Origin: Candidatus Atribacteria bacterium 4572_76
GTDB taxonomy: Bacteria > Atribacterota > Phoenicimicrobiia > Phoenicimicrobiales > Phoenicimicrobiaceae
DNA length: 10,338 nt
Direction: 5' to 3'
Assembly (NCBI GenBank): GCA_002084865.1
Contig: NBMG01000056.1
Span: 1 to 10,338, forward strand
Below are positions 1 to 7,394 of this stretch, piece after piece (within the stretch, counting starts at the first letter, position 1; each line of letters begins with the position of its first letter). The position numbers were made by a program, and so were the translations under genes. The notes beneath the pieces are model-generated. The model searched no databases, was not told the DNA's origin, and was given only the letters and a program-made list of their open reading frames with translations.

Positions 1-2
1 AA

Positions 3-272
3 AATATCGCTGCCAGTCTTCCCGGTTGGGTAAAGATAAGCCCGGAATTTGTAGTGGAAGCAGAACCGGATATAATTATAATTCCCATCGGAGCAATGAA
101 CCTCGGAGAAAAATCAAAAATTAAAGAAAATATCTCCCAGCGTCCTGGTTGGTCTAATATCCCGGCAATCAAAACACAAAGCATCTTTATAGTAAATGAA
201 GATCTCTTTTACCGTGCAGGACCTCGATTAATAGATGGGCTTGAATTGTTATATGAAATTTTCCATAAATAA
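3..272 (+). CDS. btuF: Cobalamin/corrinoid ABC transporter substrate-binding protein, C-terminal part
   Basis: The reading frame is open from the window edge and ends at the TAA at 270-272, giving 89 residues of a longer protein. The segment reads NIAASLPGW near the start, then a run of the type 'PDIIIIPIGA', then RPGWSNIPAIK and YRAGPRLIDGLELL. This is the C-terminal lobe pattern of BtuF/FhuD-type periplasmic binding proteins (PF01497): a buried strand, the RPGW turn, and a closing GPRLxDGLE helix. In this family the protein captures corrinoid outside the membrane and delivers it to the BtuCD importer. The next two genes encode exactly that permease and ATPase, which favours corrinoid over siderophore as substrate. 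The N-terminus, signal peptide and any promoter or riboswitch lie outside the window. A siderophore-binding protein cannot be excluded from the fragment alone. Confidence 0.85.
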   Translation, partial: NIAASLPGWVKISPEFVVEAEPDIIIIPIGAMNLGEKSKIKENISQRPGWSNIPAIKTQSIFIVNEDLFYRAGPRLIDGLELLYEIFHK

Positions 273-1299
273 ATCACCAAAAGTAATCGCCGGCTATACT
301 AACTGGCGAAAAAAATTAATCTTGATGCTTCTGGGAGGAAGCTTAGGCATCCTGGGAGTAAGCCTTGTTTGTCTTAATTTTGGGGTGGTCTCTATCCATC
401 CCAAAGAAATTTTTTCCCTTATACTGAATATTTCATTAGATAAAACTAATAGTTTAATTATCTGGCAGCTAAGGATTCCTCGAATTACTATGGCTATTCT
501 TACCGGAGCAGCTTTATCCACTGTAGGAGGCGCCTTTCAGGGAATTTTAAGAAACCCTTTAGCTGACCCTTATATCCTCGGTGTATCTGCAGGAGCTGCC
601 TTGGGAGCCTGTATCGGTATTGCTTTACAATATACTACCGGATATTATTTAGCTTCTTATCTTCCTCTATTTGCCTTTACAGGTGCAATGTTTTCTCTTT
701 ATCTGGTATATATGTCCTCTAAAATTAGTTATACCTTAGCATCAACCGGACTACTCCTTGCCGGAGTAGCTATAAATTTTCTCTTTTCTGCATTGATAAC
801 TGTACTTTTGGCTCTTTCTAAAAGGGAATTACATTCTATGATCTTCTGGCTGATGGGAGATTTATCCACTGCTAATTGGAACAAAATAACTATAATCACT
901 ATTCCGGTAATTGTTGGTTGTCTCTTTTTATTTTCATCCTCTTTAGACTTAAATGCCTTATCTTTGGGAGAAGAAGAGGCCCTTCATTTGGGAGTTAATA
1001 CCGGAAAATTAAGAATGCGCATCTTTATCATTGGTTCAATAATTATAGCTAGTATAGTCTCCTTTACCGGCCTTATCGGTTTTGTCGGGCTGGTAGTTCC
1101 CCATATAGCCCGCCTGTTAGTAGGTCCGGACCATCGGGTTATGCTTCCTACATCAGCACTTTTTGGGGCAATTTTCCTCATATTATGTGATACTTTTGCC
1201 CGAATTATTATTGCTCCTACAGAAATACCGATTGGAGCCGTAACTGCCATAGTAGGAGCCCCTTTATTTATTTATCTTTTACAAAGGAGAAATGTATAA
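253..1299 (+). CDS. btuC: Cobalamin ABC transporter permease BtuC (FecCD family)
   Basis: This is a hydrophobic protein of about 348 residues, the usual FecCD (PF01032) length, with about ten predicted membrane segments. Family landmarks are TGAALSTVGGAFQGILRNPL with ADPYILGVSAGAALGA near the first third, and FTGLIGFVGLVVPHIARLL followed by EIPIGAVTAIVGAPLF near the C-terminus; the second block contains the loop that contacts the ATPase. It forms the transmembrane channel of the BtuCD importer. It overlaps the btuF end by 20 bp if it starts at ATG 253, or by 38 bp from ATG 235. Neither start has a clear Shine-Dalgarno sequence, so it is probably translated by coupling to btuF. I prefer 253 because the overlap is shorter and it gives a basic MKFSINKSPK leader, but 235 is possible. 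It ends 1 bp before btuD. Confidence 0.9.
   Translation: MKFSINKSPKVIAGYTNWRKKLILMLLGGSLGILGVSLVCLNFGVVSIHPKEIFSLILNISLDKTNSLIIWQLRIPRITMAILTGAALSTVGGAFQGILRNPLADPYILGVSAGAALGACIGIALQYTTGYYLASYLPLFAFTGAMFSLYLVYMSSKISYTLASTGLLLAGVAINFLFSALITVLLALSKRELHSMIFWLMGDLSTANWNKITIITIPVIVGCLFLFSSSLDLNALSLGEEEALHLGVNTGKLRMRIFIIGSIIIASIVSFTGLIGFVGLVVPHIARLLVGPDHRVMLPTSALFGAIFLILCDTFARIIIAPTEIPIGAVTAIVGAPLFIYLLQRRNV
1283..1290 (+). promoter_or_regulatory. btuD ribosome binding site that decides the start
   Basis: AAAGGAGA lies in the last codons of btuC. It sits 10 nt before ATG 1301 but only 1 nt before the alternative ATG 1292, so it supports the downstream start. Confidence 0.7.
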
Positions 1300-1300
1300 A

Positions 1301-2086
1301 ATGTCTTTTCCTAAAACTATTTTAAAAGTAGAAGAAGTAAATTTCTCTTATAATGATTATCAAAAAACTCTATCCAATATAAACTTTTCTGTATCAAGAG
1401 GAGAATTATTGGGAATTATTGGCCCTAATGGTTCGGGGAAAACTACCCTTTTAAAAATTATTTCAGGGATATTAAAACCCGGTAAAGGGAATATATTTTT
1501 ACTGGGCAAAAACTTGAATATATTTTCTATAAAAAAAATATCTAAATATGTATCAGTAGTCCCTCAAGATACCTGGATTGCCTTTAGCTTTAAAGCAAAA
1601 GAGGTAGTCTTTATGGGAAGAATACCTTATATTTCTCGAATAAAGGGTGAGACTATTGAAGATTATCGAATATCTCGAGAAGCAATGGTAAAAACCCAAT
1701 CTTTACCTTTATCTGAAAAAAATATTCAAAAAATAAGTGGAGGAGAAAGGCAAAGAGTTTTTATAGCCAAAGCTTTAACTCAAACTCCTCAGCTTCTTCT
1801 TTTAGACGAATTTACTTCTCATTTAGATTTAAACTATAAATATGAGATGTTAAATCTCTTAAAAAAAGCTCTTAAAGAAGAGGGATTAACAATCATTTCT
1901 GTTTTTCATGACTTAAATTTAGCCAGTATTGCTTCTCATCGTCTTATCCTTTTAAATGAAGGAAAAATAGAGAAGATAGGAACACCTCAAGAAGTACTTA
2001 ATGAAGAAAATTTGCAAAAGGCATATAGAGTAAAGCCAATACTAATAAACCACCCTGACCTTAAAGTTCCACAGGTAATAATGTGA
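1301..2086 (+). CDS. btuD: Cobalamin ABC transporter ATP-binding protein BtuD
   Basis: This is a 261-residue ABC ATPase. From ATG 1301 it shows Walker A GPNGSGKTT (about 41-49), the Q-loop in VVPQD (Q89), the signature ISGGERQR (about 145-152), Walker B LLLLDE (D169, E170) and the switch histidine in VFHDLN (H203). It resembles the FecE/BtuD/HmuV subgroup and powers import through BtuC. An in-frame ATG also occurs at 1292, but the Shine-Dalgarno sequence AAAGGAGA (1283-1290) is 1 nt from that codon and 10 nt from ATG 1301, so 1301 is chosen; the gene then starts 1 bp after the btuC stop. One oddity is that the D-loop region reads LDEFTSHLD where nearly all members have LDEPTxHLD. All catalytic residues are present, so activity is expected. 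Confidence 0.9.
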   Translation: MSFPKTILKVEEVNFSYNDYQKTLSNINFSVSRGELLGIIGPNGSGKTTLLKIISGILKPGKGNIFLLGKNLNIFSIKKISKYVSVVPQDTWIAFSFKAKEVVFMGRIPYISRIKGETIEDYRISREAMVKTQSLPLSEKNIQKISGGERQRVFIAKALTQTPQLLLLDEFTSHLDLNYKYEMLNLLKKALKEEGLTIISVFHDLNLASIASHRLILLNEGKIEKIGTPQEVLNEENLQKAYRVKPILINHPDLKVPQVIM

Positions 2087-2121
2087 ATTATCTTGGCGAA
2101 TAAAAAATAAAAAAATTATTC

Positions 2122-3063
2122 CTACCAGAAAATATGGATTGCTAAACCAACCAAAAACATTAATATTGAAACCGCATAAGATAATCGAATAGCTTTTAGG
2201 ATATCTTTTGGACTTATTTCTTTTAACTTTTCTCCCAAAATCGGTCGATATTCTTTTACTCCTTGATAAAAGTTAAACCCTCCTAATTGAATGGCTAATG
2301 CACCGGCAAAGCCTGCCTCCGGTATTCCAGCATTAGGGCTGGGCGATTTCTTCCCATCTCGAAAAATTGCTTTTAATGCCCCAAGACCCCTTTGTCTAAG
2401 TATTAAGCCTGCCACCGGAATTAAAATAATACTGATACGGGCTGGAAGGTAATTAACCAGGTCATCAAGTTTGGCGGAAAACCAACCAAAGTAAAGATAC
2501 TTTTTGTTTTTATATCCCACCATAGAATCAAGGGTATTAACTGCTTTATAAGCCATAGCCAGAGGAGCCCCGCCTATAACAGCATAAAAGAGAGGAGAAA
2601 TAATTCCATCTACAGTACCTTCAGCTATTGATTCTATAGTAGCCCGCACAATTTCTTCTTCATCTAAATCCTTAGTATCTCTTCCTACTATCCGAGACAC
2701 TCTCTCTCGCGCTAATTCTAAATTATTTTCTTTTAAAGCTCGGCAGACTGAGAATGCCTCTTCTCCTAAATTCTTAGTGGAAAGAGAGGTAAAAATAAAA
2801 AAAGAAGAAAAGGCAAACTTTAGCCCGGGACTTATAATCCCAGCTATATAGATGAGAAAATAAATAATATAATAACTTAAACCAACAGTTATAGCCGTCA
2901 GAATAATTCCCTTAACCTTTTCTACTCTTTGGTTTTGATTATTTTTTCGTAATACTCTTTCTAAATATTTAATAATCTTCCCAATTGTTCGCACAGGATG
3001 GGGAAGCCAATACGGATCACCGATAATTAAATCTAAAAAATAGGCAGTAATAATTTCTTTCAT
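2122..3063 (-). CDS. cbiB: Adenosylcobinamide-phosphate synthase CbiB/CobD
   Basis: This is a 313-residue membrane protein of the CobD/CbiB family (PF03186). In this family it joins adenosylcobyric acid to (R)-1-amino-2-propanol phosphate, giving adenosylcobinamide phosphate. The signature GDPYWLPHPVRTIGK is at about 15-29. The central block EEEIVRATIESIAEGTVDG (about 135-153), the run AYKAVNTLDSMVGYKN (about 171-186) and SPSPNAGIPEAGFAGALA (about 240-257) are all as expected, with membrane segments between them. It is the last gene of the - strand run, 3 nt after the cobQ stop, with no strong ribosome site, so coupling to cobQ is likely. The next step is taken by CobU and CobS of the same run. 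It is full length and shows no damage. The symbol cobD is also used for this enzyme in some bacteria. Confidence 0.95.
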   Translation of the reverse strand: MKEIITAYFLDLIIGDPYWLPHPVRTIGKIIKYLERVLRKNNQNQRVEKVKGIILTAITVGLSYYIIYFLIYIAGIISPGLKFAFSSFFIFTSLSTKNLGEEAFSVCRALKENNLELARERVSRIVGRDTKDLDEEEIVRATIESIAEGTVDGIISPLFYAVIGGAPLAMAYKAVNTLDSMVGYKNKKYLYFGWFSAKLDDLVNYLPARISIILIPVAGLILRQRGLGALKAIFRDGKKSPSPNAGIPEAGFAGALAIQLGGFNFYQGVKEYRPILGEKLKEISPKDILKAIRLSYAVSILMFLVGLAIHIFW

Positions 3064-3066
3064 TAT

Positions 3067-4620
3067 TTATCTTTTCTCTATTCCCAAAATATGATAAATT
3101 TTATCCATATCCAAATTATCTCTAACTAAACAAGCTAACTTATCATACTCTCTATCTTTTTCTTCTTGATAAGATATTCTATTTTGAGGAATACAACTGG
3201 AAATTCTTAATCCCTTTTTATTTCTTAAAAAATCTATAAAAGCTCTCCGAAAACTATTGTTATCAAATATTCCATGAATATAAGTTCCCCAAACCATCCC
3301 ACCTTTGCCAATCGCTCCATCATTAATATCAGTTTGAGTAAAACCTCTTTTGGTAATTTTAAATAATGGCTTCTCATCTCCCGATAAAACAGTTTCTCCC
3401 GTATGTATCTCATAACCTGATAATTCGTCTTGAATATTGAAAAAGGGAATAGGCAAAAGACGAGCTTTTACCTGAAAAGTAATTTTTTTAGATTTGAGAG
3501 TAGTTGCTCCATTAATCAAACCTAATCCCTCAATCTTCTCTCTGGATGACTCAGTGTGTTCCGGATCGCAAAGCTCTCTGCCTAACATCTGGTAACCCCC
3601 GCAAATCCCGACAATCACTGTGCCTTTCTTCGTTCTATCTAAAATTTCTTCCTGATAACCAAATTTTCTCAAACAATAAAGGTCATCGAGAGTATTTTTA
3701 CTCCCCGGAATGATTAATAAATCAGGTTCTCCCAATTTCTCACCCATCTTTACATAGTGCAAAGATATACCTTCCTCCCTCTCCAGAGGATCAAAATCAG
3801 TAAAATTAGAGATATGAGGAAGATATAGAACTTCAATATTAATCCTGCCCTGTACTGGTTGTGCATTATATTTATTTTTTTCTGAGTTCACTGAATCCTC
3901 TTCTTCTATCCGAATATCTCTAAAATAGGGGATTACTCCTAATACCGGTCTCTTGATCTTTTTCTCTAAATAATCTAACCCCGGTTGTAAAATCTCTTTA
4001 TCTCCCCGAAATTTATTAATGATAATACCTTTAACCCTTTCTCTTTCTTCCTTGGTTAGAAGCTCCAAAGTCCCCACTATCCAGGCAAAAACACCGCCTT
4101 TATCAATATCACCAACCAAAAGAACCGGACAATTCGCAATTTGCGCCATCCTCATATTAACAATATCATCTTCTCTTAAATTTATCTCTGCCGGACTGCC
4201 TGCCCCCTCTATGACAATCACTTCGTAATTAACAGCCAGCTTCAAGAAAGAATCTTTCACTACTGAAATAAGCTTTGATTTATAATTCCTATACTCTTGA
4301 GCCTGCATATTGCCTACAGGTTTTCCCTGCACAATTATCTGAGACCCCATATCGCTGGTGGGTTTCATTAAAATAGGATTCATATCTACAGTAGGTTCTA
4401 TCCCGCAAGCTTCAGCCTGCACCACTTGTGCCCTTCCCATCTCTCCCCCATCTTTAGCAATAAAGGAATTAAGGGCCATATTTTGAGCTTTAAAAGGGGC
4501 AACTCTAAAACCATCTTGGTAAAATATTCTGCATAGGGCAGCAACTATCACGCTCTTACCTACTGAAGAACCAGTACCTTGAATCATAATTACTTTAGCC
4601 TTTACATTCTCTCTACTCAT
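3067..4620 (-). CDS. cobQ: Cobyric acid synthase (glutamine-dependent amidase) CobQ/CbiP
   Basis: This protein of 517 residues is the usual size for cobyric acid synthase, which amidates four carboxylates of adenosylcobyrinic a,c-diamide using glutamine and ATP. Domains in order are an N-terminal P-loop domain with IQGTGSSVGKS (about 14-23) and FKAQNMALNS, then VIEGAGSPAEINLRE and VGDIDKGGVFA, then a C-terminal class I glutamine amidotransferase domain (CobQ/CobB type) with IIPGSKNT, the nucleophile in VGICGGYQMLG (C340) and the histidine in GTYIHGIFDN (H449). The start is placed at ATG 4620, with GGAG (4632-4635) 11 nt upstream. A GTG at 4632 would add four residues, but it overlaps that GGAG. 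It lies 20 bp after cobD and 3 bp before cbiB. Nothing in it looks damaged. Confidence 0.95.
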   Translation of the reverse strand: MSRENVKAKVIMIQGTGSSVGKSVIVAALCRIFYQDGFRVAPFKAQNMALNSFIAKDGGEMGRAQVVQAEACGIEPTVDMNPILMKPTSDMGSQIIVQGKPVGNMQAQEYRNYKSKLISVVKDSFLKLAVNYEVIVIEGAGSPAEINLREDDIVNMRMAQIANCPVLLVGDIDKGGVFAWIVGTLELLTKEERERVKGIIINKFRGDKEILQPGLDYLEKKIKRPVLGVIPYFRDIRIEEEDSVNSEKNKYNAQPVQGRINIEVLYLPHISNFTDFDPLEREEGISLHYVKMGEKLGEPDLLIIPGSKNTLDDLYCLRKFGYQEEILDRTKKGTVIVGICGGYQMLGRELCDPEHTESSREKIEGLGLINGATTLKSKKITFQVKARLLPIPFFNIQDELSGYEIHTGETVLSGDEKPLFKITKRGFTQTDINDGAIGKGGMVWGTYIHGIFDNNSFRRAFIDFLRNKKGLRISSCIPQNRISYQEEKDREYDKLACLVRDNLDMDKIYHILGIEKR

Positions 4621-4640
4621 TACAATTGACACTCCAATTC

Positions 4641-5738
4641 TTACCTTAAAATTAACTTAAGCTCCTTAAGTAATTTAATATTTTCTTTACGGGTACGAAC
4701 CGCTACCCGAATAAATTTCCCTTTCTCTAATCCCCTAAAATTACTACAATTTCTAATTAATATTCCTTTTCTTCCTAAGTGATTTTGAAGTATTTCAGAA
4801 GAAATATTTTTCAATAATTTGATAAATATAAAATTGGCTGAAGGCTTATACGCTTTTAATCCTTTTATATTAGATAATTCCCTATACAAAAATTTCTTTT
4901 CCTTAAGCAAAAAGGATCTGCTTTTGCTAATATACTTTTCATCCCTTAGCACTTCCCGAACCGCAATTTGGGCCAAAGAATTAACCGACCAGGGTATCTT
5001 TTGTGTCTCTAACTTTTTAATCAACTTTGGGTCTAACTTTTTAATCAACTTTGGGCTACTTGCCGCAAAACCAATACGCAACCCGGGAAGGCCATAAAAT
5101 TTTGTTAAGGAACGAAGAATAATAAGATAGTTATAATTTTTAACCTCTTTAATAAGACTATCTTCCTCGTACAAATCGATAAAAGCCTCATCCAAAACCA
5201 GAAATATTTTTCTCTTTTGAACTTCTTTAACTAAATTTAATATTTCTTTTTTGGGAAGGAAAGTTCCGGTAGGATTGTTGGGGTTACATAAAAAAACTAA
5301 ATCTATTCCGGCTAATCGGGGGGTTATCTCGTCTATTGAGACTAAAAATTCTTGTTTTTCTTTTAATTTATAAAAATTAATAGAAACATTGTTATTATTT
5401 AAAGCTCTCTCGTATTCGCAAAAAGTAGGGACAGGAATTAATGCTTTTTTGGGCTTTATGGTTTGAACAATTAAATAAATTAATTCAGTAGAACCATTGC
5501 CTAAAAGAATATTCTCATAATCTATCTTAAAATAACCTGAAATTTCTTTTTTTGCTTTCTTGCACTCTGGATCCGGGTAATGAGATAGTTGATCAAGATT
5601 TTTTATAATAGCTTCTCTTATCTTAGATGAAAAACCTAAAGGGTTAATATTCGCGCTAAAATCAATAATCTTCTCGGAAGAAATGCCATACTTCTCCATT
5701 GCTCTTTCGAGATTACCGCCATGTAAGTGCTTAAACAA
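4641..5738 (-). CDS. cobD: L-threonine-O-3-phosphate decarboxylase CobD (PLP enzyme)
   Basis: This is a fold-type I aminotransferase-like protein of 365 residues. In B12 synthesis CobD makes (R)-1-amino-2-propanol phosphate, the aminopropanol linker used by CbiB. Landmarks are HGGNLERA at the N-terminus, IDFSANINPLGF, NPNNPTG, DEAFIDL and the PLP lysine in SLTKFYGLPGLRIGF (K213). The HGGN and FSANINPLG motifs with these neighbours favour CobD over histidinol-phosphate aminotransferase HisC, a close relative. The start is taken as TTG 5738, which has a strong Shine-Dalgarno sequence 5 nt upstream and gives a short MFKHLHGGN leader typical of the family. A GTG at 5771 (376 residues) has no such site. 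It carries an exact in-frame 24-bp duplication (5008-5055) that repeats the octapeptide PKLIKKLD/E; without one copy the region matches the family spacing up to IPWSVNSLAQ. Confidence 0.9.
   Translation of the reverse strand: MFKHLHGGNLERAMEKYGISSEKIIDFSANINPLGFSSKIREAIIKNLDQLSHYPDPECKKAKKEISGYFKIDYENILLGNGSTELIYLIVQTIKPKKALIPVPTFCEYERALNNNNVSINFYKLKEKQEFLVSIDEITPRLAGIDLVFLCNPNNPTGTFLPKKEILNLVKEVQKRKIFLVLDEAFIDLYEEDSLIKEVKNYNYLIILRSLTKFYGLPGLRIGFAASSPKLIKKLDPKLIKKLETQKIPWSVNSLAQIAVREVLRDEKYISKSRSFLLKEKKFLYRELSNIKGLKAYKPSANFIFIKLLKNISSEILQNHLGRKGILIRNCSNFRGLEKGKFIRVAVRTRKENIKLLKELKLILR
5008..5055. repeat. Perfect 24-bp tandem duplication inside cobD
   Basis: Two identical adjacent 24-bp units, 5008-5031 and 5032-5055, each begin TCTAACTTTTTAATCAAC on the + strand. 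The length is a multiple of three, so cobD stays in frame and gains eight residues (PKLIKKLD/E twice). In relatives as I know them this segment has a single copy. Confidence 0.95.
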
Positions 5739-5751
5739 TTCTTCCTCCCCC
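5739..5751 (-). promoter_or_regulatory. cobD ribosome binding site supporting a TTG start
   Basis: On the - strand GGGGGAGG (5751-5744) is followed by AAGAA and then TTG at 5738-5736, in frame with CobD. It is among the strongest Shine-Dalgarno matches in the window, while the upstream in-frame GTG at 5771 has only A/T-rich sequence before it. Confidence 0.6.
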
Positions 5752-5795
5752 GCCAAATTAAAACTGCTCACTTTTTATCAAAAATAATTTTGTAT

Positions 5796-6581
5796 TTATC
5801 TGATGTATAAAATATAGAAAGTTAAAAGGATAAAAACTTCCACAATTTCATTTATCGCTCCCAGTACATCTCCGCTTATACCATTAATTCTTTTATGGCA
5901 ATATTTTAATATCAATAATACTATCCCTATTCCTATAATCACCAGAGGTATAAAATATAATCTAAATAATAAAATACCTACAACTGCCAAAGTTAAGCTG
6001 GCAAAGATAACCTCTCTCCAGCTAACATAATCCATAAATAATTTACCCATACTATCTTTTGTGCGAGCTGGTTTGCTTAAAAATGCAGCTATTACCATAC
6101 TCCAACGTCCTACAGTGGGAGTAAAAAATAAAACAGCATCTTTTAAAAATAAGGGCATCTCTACCAGAAGGACAAACTTTAACAGTAAAAGAGAAACTAA
6201 GGCCACTACCCCCTTTGCCCCGGTAGCACTATCCTTCATAATATTTAGTATTTCCTCTTTATTATGTCCTCCCGAAAATCCATCTATACTGTCGGCAAAA
6301 CCATCTAAATGTAACCCCCCACTTAGCCAGATCCAAACAATTAGAACTAAAGTATCACCTACAAGCGGAGAAACAGGAAGATAATAAAATATCCGTCTTA
6401 AAACTACCAGCGATACACCTATTAACATCCCTACAAGTGGAAAGAAAGCCATAGAATTTGCAAAATTTTCTACTAAGCCCTCCTCTTCATCTTGGTTGCT
6501 GTTATTAGAAAGCGGAAACGAAGCTATAGGGAAAATAGTTAAAAAGCGTATAGCTAAAGACAAATCTCTTAAAATTTTCAT
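5796..6581 (-). CDS. cobS: Adenosylcobinamide-GDP ribazoletransferase (cobalamin synthase) CobS
   Basis: This is a 261-residue integral membrane protein of the CobS family (PF02654). It joins adenosylcobinamide-GDP to alpha-ribazole (or its 5'-phosphate), completing the nucleotide loop. The hallmark GGLHLDGFADSIDG (about 88-101) supplies the acidic metal-binding residues; MKDSATGAKG (about 115-124) and RINGISGDVLGAINEIVE (about 231-248) are further family blocks. Several hydrophobic segments lie between them. ATG 6581 comes 7 nt after the cobU stop, with AAAGGG about 11 nt upstream inside the cobU end, so the two genes are tightly coupled. It is full length and undamaged. Its nucleotide substrate comes from CobT (directly or via CobC), the two genes that look broken here. 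Confidence 0.95.
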   Translation of the reverse strand: MKILRDLSLAIRFLTIFPIASFPLSNNSNQDEEEGLVENFANSMAFFPLVGMLIGVSLVVLRRIFYYLPVSPLVGDTLVLIVWIWLSGGLHLDGFADSIDGFSGGHNKEEILNIMKDSATGAKGVVALVSLLLLKFVLLVEMPLFLKDAVLFFTPTVGRWSMVIAAFLSKPARTKDSMGKLFMDYVSWREVIFASLTLAVVGILLFRLYFIPLVIIGIGIVLLILKYCHKRINGISGDVLGAINEIVEVFILLTFYILYIR

Positions 6582-6588
6582 TATTTTA

Positions 6589-7137
6589 TCAGCCCTTTAC
6601 TTTTAATGGTATCCCTGAAACCATCATAAAAACCTCATCAGCTTTATCAGCAATTATACTATTTGCTCTGCCCAGGATATCCCGATAAACTCTTCCTAGA
6701 GGATTATCCGGAACTAAACCCATACCCACTTCGTTAGATACAATTATTACCTGAGCAGGTATCTTATAGCAAACCTCAGCTAATTTTTTAATTTCCAATA
6801 AAATTTCTTCTTGCCACCTAGAGTCTTCCACCTTGCCTTCTTTTCTTAATAAGAGATTAGAAGTTAACAAAGTTAAACAATCTATAAGGATAACTTCTTT
6901 TTCTAAACCTAAATGACTCACCAATCCTCTAACTTCTATCGGCTCTTCATAAGTCTCCCAGGTGTTTAGTCTCTTTTCTCTATGCTTTTTTATTCTAAAA
7001 GCCATTTCTTCATCAAGTGACTGAGCAGTTGCAAGGTAAGCTACTGATTTACCTAAACTCGTAGCGGTCTTCTCAGCAAAATTACTCTTCCCACTCCTTG
7101 CTCCCCCGGTAATAAAAATTAATTTTCCTCTTGGCAT
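6589..7137 (-). CDS. cobU: Adenosylcobinamide kinase / adenosylcobinamide-phosphate guanylyltransferase CobU
   Basis: This protein of 182 residues is the normal CobU length (PF02283). The enzyme phosphorylates adenosylcobinamide and then transfers GMP from GTP, making the adenosylcobinamide-GDP used by CobS. It shows the P-loop FITGGARSGKS (about 8-18), KKHREKRLNTWETYEEP containing the guanylylated histidine (H52), the VILIDCLTL strand (about 82-90) and SNEVGMGLVPDNPLGRVYRD (about 134-153). The kinase activity also allows salvage of cobinamide imported by BtuFCD, which fits the neighbouring uptake genes. Only a weak ribosome site (GAAAGAAG) precedes ATG 7137. Upstream lies a 585-bp repeat-filled gap that separates it from cobT. 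Whether transcription from the riboswitch promoter crosses this gap, or cobU has its own promoter, cannot be told from the sequence. Confidence 0.95.
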   Translation of the reverse strand: MPRGKLIFITGGARSGKSNFAEKTATSLGKSVAYLATAQSLDEEMAFRIKKHREKRLNTWETYEEPIEVRGLVSHLGLEKEVILIDCLTLLTSNLLLRKEGKVEDSRWQEEILLEIKKLAEVCYKIPAQVIIVSNEVGMGLVPDNPLGRVYRDILGRANSIIADKADEVFMMVSGIPLKVKG

Positions 7138-7190
7138 AAAATTTATTCTTCTTTCAATATCTTCTAAATCTTTTATTTAATATCTTCTTT

Positions 7191-7210
7191 GGCCGTATTG
7201 CAATACGGCC
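7191..7210. repeat. Perfect 20-bp palindrome
   Basis: The half-site GGCCGTATTG is followed directly by its exact reverse complement. The central 14 bp, CGTATTGCAATACG, are identical to the centre of the palindrome at 10109-10136, so the two belong to one repeat family. It lies about 54 bp upstream of the cobU start. Confidence 0.9.
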
Positions 7211-7225
7211 CTTATCTCTATTTGT

Positions 7226-7394
7226 ATTGTAGGGGCACAATGAATTGTTCCCTTCCCACTTTATTGCCTTTTGTTTACTTTGGGCACGATGCATTGTGTC
7301 TCTGTATTATTGCGGGTTCGGTTAATCGAACCCCTACCCTGACAGGCGAAACGCCTGTCCTCCGGAGGGTAGACACAAGGTCTACCCCTACAAT
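7226..7394. repeat. Compact array of palindromes with 10-bp inverted ends (MITE/REP-like)
   Basis: This 169-bp block is bounded by the perfect inverted repeats ATTGTAGGGG (7226-7235) and CCCCTACAAT (7385-7394). Inside are successive stem-loops: GGGCACAAT/ATTGTTCCC with one mismatch (7233-7252), a decayed GGGCACGATG/CATTGTGTCT (7282-7301), GGGTTCG/CGAACCC (7314-7333), a perfect GACAGGCG/CGCCTGTC with a 3-nt loop (7341-7359) and a perfect GGGTAGAC/GTCTACCC with a 5-nt loop (7367-7387). No coding function is seen; an open frame across it is only translated repeat. It may be a small non-autonomous element or a nested set of them. No clear target duplication is visible. Confidence 0.75.

Noticed and set aside
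3981..4240. Open frame antisense to cobQ, and similar antisense frames in btuC, cobD, cobS, cobT and cobC
   Set aside because: They have no motif, no ribosome site, and lie fully inside well-supported genes on the opposite strand.
4621..4632. GTG 4632 as the cobQ start
   Set aside because: It overlaps the GGAG that serves ATG 4620 and has no ribosome site of its own.
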